Shown: positions 35,657-48,000 of the stretch, one piece after another | Numbering within the stretch: the first letter of the stretch is position 1 | Layout: each line of letters starts with the position of its first letter | NCBI GenBank assembly: GCA_037074765.1 | Contig: JBAMDO010000013.1 | Coordinates: 124,001 to 188,000, forward strand | DNA length: 64,000 nucleotides | Source: Mansonella perstans | Taxonomy: Eukaryota > Nematoda > Chromadorea > Rhabditida > Onchocercidae | Reading direction: 5' to 3' | Translations under genes and position numbers: made by a program | Notes under the pieces: model-generated | Databases searched by the model: none | The model's input: the letters and a program-made list of their open reading frames with translations, nothing else | Told to the model about the DNA's origin: nothing

Positions 35657-37472
35657 TTAAAACAACATGAAATAAGCTATCACAGGTAAAATAATATTAT
35701 CCATGGCAGGTAATCCAGCTTCAAAAAGAGCACACACAATTGAACAAAGGAGAATCCAAAATAAGCGATATAACCCAATATCACATTTTAAATAATATAT
35801 ACATATGAGAATGGAAAAAATAAATTGGCCAATAGCAAATGCAACACTTCCTTCTACTGTTTTCTGTGACTTTGGCCAATATAAACGTCCATATAGTGAA
35901 CCGACAATGGCTGATAAACTATCACCAACACCAACTGCAGCAACACCGCCGAAATGATACAAATGGCGATATTCTACAAGTATGTTCGTTTATTAATTAA
36001 GTGTTTGCTTTTTTATCCGTAATTAAATGAAGGAATATCCTTTCCTATCCACTTCACACTGTAATTTTAGTACAAAAAAACTACTGCCTTCTCGTATTAA
36101 TTTTGAGATTTGGAATTACCCTCAGTGTACTGTGTAAAACACAAAAATGAATCTTCTTGAAAAAGAACAGATTCGAATCTCAAAGAATCTGGAAAAAAGA
36201 AGTCCAAATTTTGGCAAATTAAATTAGATAGCAATTTTCATTCTCGCAAAAAAAATTCTTAAATAAGGTTACAGAAAATCACTTGAATTATGAGTGCACT
36301 ACGCGTCTGATTTCCTGCAAAATTTTCATAAATCCGAAAAAACAAAGAAATGATGAATTTGAAATAAATGACCACACCGTCGTTAGCAATCGGTGAGAGG
36401 AAAAGAGGCAAAAATATTCCAACTAATAAATATATGGGAGTTAAGATAAGTCTCGGTGAATCCTGTTTATCGATGAAGATCATTAGCCAATCATTCAAAC
36501 ATGTTGACCACGGTGATACACGTCTGGAACGAAGAACCTGAAACAAAAATGCTAATTATCAGACAATAATTTTTAAATTTATCTATAAAAACGAAAGCAT
36601 TTTTTATAGCACCAAATATTTAAATTATAAGAATGAGATATTCAAAAGACAACTGGGCAATTTTTTTCATATAAACAAATATATGAACAAACTATGCCTT
36701 TTTAATGAACAATAACAGTTCGTGATGTCTGATACAAACTGTACAACTGATTAATTAACAACTGGGTAAAGGCAATGAAAAAATTTATCCGCAAAAACTT
36801 TTTTTTAGAAATTCAAAACTTTGGATTCTTGATAGAAAATTGGAAAAATAAGCCTACCTCAATGATCACAAAAATGCAAAACGTCAACCAAGCGGAGAGC
36901 CAAATTAACTCAAAATCATATTGAATACCGGTTATACAAATTAACGATACTGTGAGATGGAAAAATTTCCGATGCACAGTCGAGCAGTGCCATAAATGAT
37001 TCACAATAATGCAGAATATCAACGTTGCAAAGACACATATCGCATAAAATAACAGAAGGCAATACCTCAAAAATTCCAATATCTTCAGTTCCAAATCAAA
37101 TAATGCAAAACATAATAGTGGTCTTATCATAATCAACTATAAACATTCCAATTCTTTCTTTTTCGTTGATAAGTAAGAAATATGAATGAACAAATAATTG
37201 CTATATTAACCACTGAAATTTAATAAGTATAAAATAACAAACCTTTGGTTCGTTCCATCAAAAATTCGCTTATAAAATAAGGTAGGTAGACTGGAAAGAT
37301 GCACACCTAACCGAAATGAATAGAGATAAAGAGAAAATGATACTATAGCAATAAATAAGAAATTAATCCATAGCGAACTTTGTCTCATTCTTGTAGCCAA
37401 AAATGTAAACAAAACTGTTGCAGAAACAGCAATTTCGACGAGCATTCGATCGGCATTTTTCTGTTTCCACAT
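35657..37472 (-). CDS. Dolichol kinase (DOLK/SEC59), C-terminal part
   Basis: Four minus-strand exons join in phase: 37472-37239, 37136-36858, 36537-36378, 35973-35657. They encode about 329 residues, against about 540 in human DOLK, so the N-terminal third is missing from this model. The protein is almost wholly hydrophobic, as expected for a multi-pass ER enzyme that phosphorylates dolichol with CTP for N-glycosylation. Diagnostic segments are HRKFFHLTVSLICITGIQYD, DKQDSPRLILTPIYLLVGIF and the CTP-binding loop region GVAAVGVGDSLSAIVGSLYG with WPKSQKTVEGS. It ends with ALFEAGLPAMDNIILPVIAY. ATG 37472 is only a provisional start: an in-frame TGA lies nine bases further upstream, so the true 5' exons must join close to it. 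An overlapping open frame (37557-37363) continues upstream in another phase. Confidence 0.85.
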
Positions 37473-38240
37473 GACCAATATTTCTCAACGACTTCAATCT
37501 TCTAATACAGAATTGGAGGGTAAAGTTTAGTTCAGCTTCTGGGAGGAAAAATATCAATTGAAATTTCGAAAAAAATAAGAAATATGGAAAATTCCTAGGA
37601 TTAAATAAAATTTGTCAAAGACAGAATGAAACAAGTTGTTTCTGATCATCCTGTCAAGTATCAATGCAAAAAACCGAAACAGTATGAGACAAAGTAAATA
37701 AAAATGCCGTGGAAAAAATGCTAATAGAACATATCTCAGAAATTAATCCCGAATAATGATGCATGCCAAACAGTCTACCCTGTCAAAAGGATAGCTAAAT
37801 CTTCGAAAAATGGACAATTTTATTCCGCATTCGAATAGAGGTTTATGCGACAGAAAATACCTATATACTATTTTCAAAAGAGATACAAGCCAGTATCTTT
37901 CCACTGTTCGAGTGTTCATCCCAATTTTTTAAATTCCACTTTTAAAAAATTTTAATCCACACTTCCAAATTCCTAAATTCCAATTTTTTTTCGAAATCTT
38001 GACAATATCGTACGTTAACAACCCAGATACTTCTGGTCTACATTACCGCAATACCAGAAATCCATAACACTTCCGATACTTTTTTATTTGTTTGCAAAAC
38101 TTGTATTGTCTTTAAAACACAATGAAATGACAAATCAGTTTATACGAAACATGAATAAACACATGAGTCATTAGAAGTTTTATTTCAAAATAAAATCGAC
38201 CAAATTAAAATTTACTTCTTTCTCTTGATTATAAATCGAT

Positions 38241-38531
38241 CTATTTTTTATTATAATGAATCACTTCGGATCTCACGTTGATCAAATGATGGAATTTAGG
38301 TAGGATTCTGAATAGACATTCAGAAATATAGATCTCACCAAACCGTACAGCTCCTATAATATCAATAGGAGTTTCCGGCAGCAATTTGAAGAAGTATACA
38401 ATAAGCAATAAAATTCTACGAGCTCCGATGGAAAACAAAACAAAAGAAAACAATGCTGCATTTCCAAATCTAGCAACAAGCATAAACAGTAAAGCACAAC
38501 TAGGAGAAGGCAATGAATATAAATAAATCAT
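38241..38531 (-). CDS. Candidate N-terminal membrane exon of dolichol kinase
   Basis: A 96-residue frame rich in hydrophobic residues (MIYLYSLPSPSCALLFMLVA, then VLFSIGARRILLLIVYFFKL) lies 770 bp upstream of the clear dolichol kinase exons on the same strand. A GTGAGA donor at about 38267 would end it after HLIN; without splicing it ends at a stop at 38241. A further hydrophobic frame after an acceptor near 37780 (GLFSEI-like, with SISIFSTAFLFTL) may be another exon. I could not find phases that link these pieces to the C-terminal part, so membership is inferred from position and hydrophobicity only. Confidence 0.4.
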   Translation of the reverse strand: MIYLYSLPSPSCALLFMLVARFGNAALFSFVLFSIGARRILLLIVYFFKLLPETPIDIIGAVRFGEIYISECLFRILPKFHHLINVRSEVIHYNKK

Positions 38532-39084
38532 GACAGTTCAGTGATAAAGTGAAAGAGGAATAAGTGAGTAACGTTAAAAAACACGGATGAAATATCAACA
38601 GAATTCTGTGTAAAATGGAATTAAATAATATATCCAAATAAACAGCAATAATTGGCAATTTAATTTAATCAGTTGTTTCAGCCGTAATTATTAACAAATC
38701 AAACAGGAATAAATCATAAGTTTTTGTCACAAAACGTGCTAAGGGAAGTTGCTCAGTTTCCAAAGAAAAGCACTAAATGACGAAAAAATTTAAAAAAAGA
38801 GATATCAGCCGAGAAAATAGTATAACTATGAAAATGAAGTTCGCAGAATTAATGGACGAATTCAAAATGACAAGTACAAAGTCGTCATTAGTCTCATATC
38901 AGAGTAGAACATTAACCACTGGAAGGTAAAAGGCTTTGATGTTTTGATACTGGATAACTGAGTGATTTTGAAACAGTTTTTGAAAGGCTCTAAGCAAAGA
39001 TTGCAAAAAAACTCCACAAATCATTAGAAACGCAGTGAAACTGCTAACGGTAAACACGCAATTCTCAAATACTCAAACTATCAT

Positions 39085-42000
39085 TTAAGTTGCTAAATTA
39101 TCAATATCGCACATCAATTGGAAGAAAGTTAACTCATTATACAAAATTTCAGAGGTATCAAAAATGAGTTCTTCCCTCACTTCACATACTTTACTACCCA
39201 CATACTGAGATAATGTATCATCAATAATTGTGCTCAGCTGACTGCGAAAGAGATCCGTTGGAGTGGCATCACCAGGAAAACAGACCGCAGATGCCTGTTG
39301 CAGCAACTCATCGCGCAGCTGACGCATAAACCCATCGTCAGCAATCAACTCGTTGTGCTGTCGAATCAGCGGTAAGATCCCGTCGATAATCGTACATATA
39401 TCATTTTCAATTCCTACAGCAAGCGCAACATATCATTAATTTCGCTAACTTTCCGGTTAAGGAAGGAAAATTCCAAAAATTTTATGACTGCGCATCACCG
39501 AAATATCCCTTACGAAAATTAAAAGTGCCAAAGCCATCCAAAAACAATACTTCCCTTTTCATGAAAGATTCAAAAAAACAATATTTCCCTTTTCATGAAA
39601 GACTAAAAGAAATGAGAAGAAACTCAGCAAATGAGTCATAATTAAATTTTTTCAAAAGTGAAGCGATGTGAATCATATTTATCATCTAAAATAAGAATTT
39701 AAGAATACAGATGATAGTAGTGATAATTTAGCTTTTATAATGTCACAGCAACTATCTTCTTAAGTAGCAGTAACATTAATAAGGGAGTAATGAACTGATA
39801 GGGACATTACAACACTAATTCTATATAAAATCCAATTTATCTATAATATACTAGAACTCAGACCAGAATACCCCGTTAATAAATTTTGGAATAGATAGTA
39901 GTATCGGCAGCAGTGGCTCTCCCTTTACTTTAGCATTTCCTCTTCTTCTCTTATGTTAATTCTCGTGCTGCCTAGTTCCTTTATCTTTCATTGATTTGCA
40001 AAGCGTAATCCTCAAATCCTCAGCAGGATTCAAGATTGAAGCTCCAAAAACAACAATACTCATAATGTTGAAAAAATTTGATAGAATGTTCTCAGATCCT
40101 GATAAAAAAACAAAATGACACATTTATTAAAGTTTATTTATTAAAGACATTATTGAACTTCCATTTTATTGAAAATAAGAAATTAGAAACTGAATCATAG
40201 AGTCAATCCTTACCACGCTCGACATCCAATTTTTTAGATTGTTGTTGTTCATCAACTACTTCAGTCCTATTACGTACTTTTTCCAATGTTTGCTGCTTTT
40301 TCAACTTTGCTTTTCCAGTGGATAACTGTCTCTTTGCTTGCTCGAATTTCTGTAGTAACAAATAACTAAAGCAAATTGAAATTTGGAAACAATCAATTTT
40401 TTGAAATTTGCCGTTCCTTCCTCGAATTTTATAGTAAGTACACAATAAAAGTCTAATAATGCTCAGTATTCATAATAAATTGATTATAAGTAAACGTTCA
40501 GATAAATGACTATCTTGGTAATTTATGGCTATTATTTTACAATAGCTAATTCGACTGCAAACACCTGATCTTCGAAAACATGTGGAAAGTAAATGAGAAT
40601 CAAAAAAAAAGCTATCTTAAATCGTGTAGAACAAAGTAAATTGAAAAGTAAATTGTTGCGCCAAGTCGCAAACGTTTCTACTTGAGCTTCTCAGCTATTC
40701 CTATATGTATTTATTCTTAATGACTTCGAGAATAGCAATGCCGAAAATAGAGAACTTACCGAAACTTTATCTGGTGTCAATTCACGGCTCAACCCACGCT
40801 CAAGATAACTAACTGATTCGGCACGAATAAGTTTGATCAATTCCACTGTTTCCTGTGATTCCGACTCAACCGATCCTAACTCACGGCTGTCATCGCTCAC
40901 ATCATTCTGACGCTGTAATATTGCTTTCAAACTTGGCTGGAATGTGAAACACACATTCAATTCTTAAATTCAGCTATTCATAGTGAGTGTTCCATCACAT
41001 TTTAAAATTTAAAGTCCAAACACATCATTTCTACTAATTATATGATTACAATGATTACCATTATTCAGCTCTATTTGCACCGTGCCTATCTTTCCTACTT
41101 TTCTACTTAAATCGTGATTCGAAATTTCGCAAGACAGAGGAAAACTAAGCCAAAAATTCTCTTTTTATTTCCAAATTCCCATTAATGCCATTCAAAGTTT
41201 GCTTAAAATTCAGATATTTATTTAGGAATTATTCCATGGATGCCTATAATGACTGTTCACAGCAGTAATCCTTACAGAATTTTTACGTAAATAAAAAAAA
41301 CATAAATTGCATAAATCATTCAGCTTTTATCAACTTTTAGTTTTGAAAATAAATTGGATGATTTATTCAGAAAGATAAAAAATTAGGTTTTTAATTTAGA
41401 CTATTTTATAATTCAGAATGAAGAATGCTTTTCTAAGATGAAAAAATTTTTCTCTCGGGTATCGCTGTTTAATTCGAAACAAAGCATAACAACTGTAAAA
41501 GAAAGATAAAAGAAAAAAAAATCACCACATGCAAAATTTTTTCACGGCAAAAAAATTGTCTAGAGGGTTTTAGAAGCATGCTTTTTAGCAAAATTTAACA
41601 AAAAACCGAATAGAACCCACAAGGGAGAAAATAAGACGATATATGTACCTACATGCACGGAAAGGGATGTCTGCTCTGCGGTTATAGCGTCCAGCCTAAG
41701 TGAACCTTAGCCCAGCTTAATCAATTTCTAAGACTGTGGCAAAGCATTCACTTAACTGGCCAGCTCACCTAGCATCACTTTTTTGAAATAAAAATCCTCA
41801 ATATGTCAATAATGATTATGCACCAACAGTGACTGCTACTAAAATAATAAATAACAGCCACCACAATATCAAAACAATCATCACAATAAGCAATCAGCAA
41901 TCCTAACCAAAGAAGCAAGCAACAGTAAAGAAAAAAATTGCTATAATCTATAACAGTTTTCCAGAACACTAAACTAAATAGCAGGTGTCAAAAGTTAAAG

Positions 42001-45000
42001 TTTGCAATGCCTGTCCATCAATTGCCTATCCATTTCCATTTCTCCTCAGTTACTTCACAACAAGATCTCTTCAATGACTTTTAATGCTTGCGTTTCCTTA
42101 TCTATCTTTAAAAAATAATCAAATTCGAAATTAAGTTAGGTTGGAAATTTTCATAATCACTTCATCTTTACAGAATATTTAATGATATTTGAATAAAAAG
42201 TAAGAATAAGAGAATAAAGTTGCGGCACCATAGCAACCAAAATATAAATATCCATGCACTAAGAAACACCATTGAAACATGGACATAGACGATTAGATCA
42301 AATAAACAAACCTCATAAATCTTAATAGGAAGTTTCTCGTCACTACTCTGGAGTAGATCACTTAGAACAGAATCTAGATCGTTCACCAATTGTCCTTTTG
42401 CTAGATCCAACAAAATATTGCCAAGGCGTGTGATTAATTGTGGCGTTGCGGTTAGAAAACATTTCCGGAGATAAGCAATTTTTGACTGGCATGGTCCGGT
42501 TGTATTGAAGGATGATTGGTGCTGTAAAGGAGAACAATTAACCGAATTCCCAAAATTAAGAAAAATCGGGTAAAGAGATTGGACAAAGTGTGCTCGTCAT
42601 GTTACCCATCAACTTTAAGAATAACAATAAGTAATTTCTCGTTCATTCGATTCTATTCAGTAAAAAAGTGATTGGGATTATTTTTATTCCGATAAAATTT
42701 TACTGAAACCTAGAAATCAGAAATCTAGATACACCTATTAAGCAGCCTATAAATACAGTAAATTCAAAAAAATTATCTCTAACAGAAGCCTCGATATTCT
42801 TAGCTTTTCCTTTGAAGCTAAATTATATTTCACAAACTGAGACAAAAAACCTTTTTGGAATTTTACAAAAATGTTCACTACAAACAATAGATTTTGAAGA
42901 CAGGTATCATGATCAGCTTGTTGTAAAATATGCTATTCTTGAACAATGATAGTATATGGTTTCTAATCAAGAAATGTGAATTGAAAAAACCAGATTTTAA
43001 TTTTGCATAACTTAGAATTTAATGAAACGAAGGTACAAAGATAACAAGTGAGAAAATACAAGGCAAATAATAGAGAATGATTGCTAAAAAGTACTATGTT
43101 AATAGAAGCATGAACTCATCTGAATCATAAAAATATATGACCGTTGCTTTAAGCATTATACAATACGATCTTATATAATGTAAAAATGACAGCAAGAAAA
43201 GCATGGAGAGATTGACATAAGTTGCTTATCTAAGAATGAAAGAAATCCATGGAAACATTACTGAATAATTTGATGAAAATACAAGATGAATAAATCAAAT
43301 CGAATTATAAATGCTAAGGTAGATCGGGGAGAGAAAGAGTGAGCATATTTCTGAATCTAAATTAAATCAATTTGTGCTAATGAAGAAACAGATATCACTA
43401 TTAGTAATATGTATACATACACGCATATATATATACACATTCATAAAATCGTCGGTACATACTAACAGAGATATTTTAAAAACTTTTTCAATTAAGCTAC
43501 TGAATGCAAACCCGCCCACAAGCTGAATTAAGACATGTTTGAAGAATGATATATGAAGTCCGTCCGAACCGATATAATTTTACAACTGCTGCTTGTTACA
43601 GCGGGAAAACCAAGAAACTGGAAAATATCACTGAAATGTGGAAAATGAAAAGCTAAGATATGTCAGCATCCATTGCATCCATCGTAAAGTTTACAACAGT
43701 TGTCTCCTGGTACACATCGCTAACATCCGTAGAAGATTCCACTCTACTATTGCCTGTGTTATGCTATTATTACATATTTCAAACTTCAAAAGACAGTCAA
43801 TTTAACGTTTAAAAAATGAGCAAGAATTAAAACCAAATACTTTATCCGCAATACTGCGCTATGTAAAACGACAGATATGCTTCTCAGAATACGGTAATTA
43901 ACGATACTTGGCTTTTTCAGTATTCAGCAAAATGAATTGCTGATGAACAACTGAGCAGCTTATCTATTATTGAATACGCCCCAAGGTTCGGTATATCAAT
44001 TTCTTCGAAAGTTGAACTTGAATTCCTTTTTAAGTATATCATACAAGTACTTCACCATTAAACAAATACAAAAAAAGTATTAAACAATACTGCCAGAAAA
44101 TGAAATCGAGTTCTGTATATGTGGGGATTATAGCTTAAGGCTGAAAGCAGTGGAAATATTACTATAGATATACTTGATATGCAAAATAGTTATCTCTTTA
44201 ACTCTGGAATAATTTAATCTAGCTTTAACGGAGAGTAAAATGTGGGAAAATATAATAAAAAAATAAATTGCAGAGTGTCTAAATCAAATTATTAAAAAAA
44301 CAGACATTACTCCGAGAACACTGTCAAAGCTCTAGATTCAGTTTTTTTTTTCTCGAAAATGCAAACATTTGAGTGAATCAAACATTTCAGTGGTAGCTTT
44401 TAGACAAAACTAAGGATCAGTTCGCCTGATAGTATGACAACCACAGAAACAACACCATCTAGCACTATGATTAATTGAAGTCCATATAATCATTAGACCA
44501 AATTGGCTTGCTCTTTTCACACTTCAACAATTTTGAAATAATATTCCATATTTGAATAACTAATAGGAAACCCATCAGCAATATAAAATAAGCTCACATG
44601 TAGTTCAAAAATGTAGAAAAATATACGAATAAAAGAAGCAAACTAAAAGCATGGAAAAGTTTTAGTACATTAGTTTGAAATTTCAAATTATTAAATAAAT
44701 TGGGAAATTACAATTTGGACAGGATAAATAAAGTACTGATCGTATTATTAAAAAATAGGAAAAAAAGTTTCATTTTGTTTTTGTTAAACAGCCCAGTTTC
44801 ATAGCTGCCTGTAACAGAACGAAGTGAACGTGTAAATTAAACGTTTTTCTTTTCCATCAAGAAGTATTTAAAATTTAATTAAAAAAGCTTGAAATGAAAG
44901 TAGTTGAAAGATGCATTGAAAATGGAACAAAATTTTATTGAAAAAGAAGAGAATGAGGCCGCAGTTTTTGTAGTCTCAACAGAAGTGTTAGCAAAAACTT

Positions 45001-48000
45001 CTATTTAATGATTGAAAGCAATCTTGTACTAATTCCTTACCGCTATTCTTCAATTTATTTTCTTCGTGCATATGCAAATTAAGTTCATATTGGTCGATGA
45101 GCGAAGCTAAATTCAATTCATCAACGTTTCTATTTAATTAGAATTCTTGCAAAAATAATAGTGAATGAGAGAAAATCTTGTCATCATTTTCTTTAAATTT
45201 GGCCCTCAACCATTATAATTATCAGCATCATTTACTACGATTGCCTAACAAAATACTGAATTTGAGCAATTCATCCGAGGGCCTGCTGCAATGTCAGGCT
45301 TACATTTTTCAGCAGATGCATCACCAGGAGAAGACACATACAGTTGTCTTGTCAATTGCGCAGCCAGTGGGTGCCATCCTATTCATTACATTTGTTAAAG
45401 CTAAAAAGATGAAATTGACAAACAAATGAACAGCCGTCAAATTCTGATGACATCAAAGCTAATGACTCTCACTTGATGAAAAAGACAATTTGAGCAGTTT
45501 ACGAAAATTTTAATAGAATGATGATGATGATATATAAAGGCATTTTACCGGAGGAATAGTTTACTTTGATGAATAAACCAAAACATTAAAATTTGATTTT
45601 TTCTGCACCTACTTTCCAGTATCATCTTTTCACCTTCGCCCTCGTTTGCTCAATACTTTTGTAAATCAAAATGAAAGTAATACAATAAAAATTATTGCAT
45701 TCCCGCAGATATCAGCATATGACCTAATCAAAACAAATACTTTTTTGTATCAATGCATCCATCTAAATATAATGTTTTAAATTAAACGCTCAAGTGACTT
45801 ATCTAAATGATAGCAGTTTAACTCTAAACTAAAATCTAGCATACTAAGACTGATTGGAAAAGAAACAAGATCAGAAATACGGCAAATCACTGAATGATGA
45901 TTCACTGACAATTTTAATTCCATTAACCTTGTGTCTATTTTATTAGTTTGTAAATACAACCGAACATGAAGCTGCGCACTTTCTTTGAAGAAAGAACTCG
46001 CAATATGAGAAACCAAAAAACAGCAACAGAGCAAATGCCCCAATAATATTAGCACTATAGTTTTAGATTTTTTTTAGAATCCACAAAGAAAGTATTCCCC
46101 ATCTTCCTAATCTTAAAATAGATATTTAATATGGTTACAAAAAGATAAATTTAAAGAACACTGATGTGAGATTATTTGAAAAATTTAAGAAGCAGTGATC
46201 CCTATTTCTGACATGAGACATGATCAAGGAATGAATCATGAAGAAAATCCTAGTTCATTTCATATGAAAAAATGAAGATCCTTAGAAACACTTTTTTGTA
46301 TAATAATTTATTTTATGTTTCAGAAGATAATTTATATTTCAGTAGTTATTTTAAATTTTTACCGTAATAAATCAAGAATTCCTATTCAGTATGCATCAAT
46401 ATTTGCCATTTACCAGCAACTACTAAATATTGCATCTATGATTAATCGAAACAAATTGATATTAAATTAACTAACTGAAATAATTATATAACATACAGGG
46501 TCTTCAAATCACAGTTTGAGCCGATTTTACTCTATGAATATCTAAAGTATGTCTATTAGATAAAAAAAAGAACACTGCAAGTAAACTAACAAAGAAGTTT
46601 CTTGAAACGAGAGTGCTACTACTATTAATCAGCTGCTTCTCTAACATTAATCTTACTAGTCACCTTTTATTTCTTTTTCCACAACTTCATTTTCTAATTT
46701 TCGGAACTGAAAAAAAAGCAAGCAGAAAATAATCGGAAAAAAATGAGGAAAACTTTGCACATGACTTTCTTGAATTTAAAAAAAAAAATTTAAATATCAT
46801 AAAAAATATATGTTTTGCTATTCGCACTTATTTTACAAATGCATGTAGAGCTAGTGATCTATTTTTTAGCTTTCATAAGCTTTCCCTCTTCTCCCTCCTC
46901 TCCTGCAATGTTATAGGCGCAACTAATTTAGACTTGAAAAAGAAAGTAATCAATAAAGAGGAGATAAAAAATTCGAAAATTCGTACTGGGAGAAAGATGC
47001 AAAGAAAGGAAGTCGTCAAATGCAAAAGACCAATTGAGTGTAGAAGCTAAATTTCTTGACAAATACAACAAGATAGTTTTTATTTTAAACATACTAACTC
47101 ATTATTGCATTCTCTTTCCTGTTCCTTTTCTGATCTATTCAATTGTTTAACGATACTCGAAATAAAATAAAACATAAATGAACAATAAATTAATTAATTG
47201 TCGCACACTTCAGAAAATTAATTTTTGAGAAAATCCGGAAAATTTAGCGTTCCTTTGCAAGATCCTACTCGGTCTTCATTTATCATCCTATTATAGAAAT
47301 CTATTCCTCCCTTGTTCTACATTAATGTAAAGGAAACTTCATGGATTGGAATTTTTAGAGATAAAAACAGAGCAACCAAAGATTCTCCAACACAAATTCT
47401 ACAAACACATTGAATCGTTATAAAACTGCTCATCCTATAAGTTGATTCTGAATTATCCGCTCACTAAACCTAAAAATGCAGTAATTTAATACTCACAAAA
47501 GTTAGATCAACTAAAGTGAAGTATGAAATGTATAAATATTCAATTACTAATTTTAGAAAATTAATGGATCACTAATCAAGCAATGTGCACAACCAAAAAA
47601 ATGTACATCTTCCAAGAATGGCATTAATTAAATGAATAACCATTAAAACAGCTTTTTCTGTATAGGAAAAGGTGGATAAAAATCTTTCTGACTCTGAATT
47701 AAACATAGATCGAAAAAAAAGCGAGTTTTAATTTGAAAGAAAACAACTGTGCAAGAAAGGAAAGAAAAATCAAATACGCTTCTGATATGAGCTGTGAAAT
47801 CATAGATGGAGTTTTTGAAGTGGACGAGAATTCAATTACTTAAATTAATGCAACAGAAAATCAATCAATTAAACGAATGCCTATCTGATATGACAATTGA
47901 CAAATTTATGATTTAGAAATTGCACGGCAGATAGAGTGCAAGTTTATGTAGCTAATTACCCAGTTATGTCGACGAAGTCCTCAACTAAAACTTAAGGAAC

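Noticed and set aside
41640..41760. Less AT-rich stretch inside an intron that might be an RNA gene
   Set aside because: No tRNA-like arms or TTCGA-type loop could be found on either strand.
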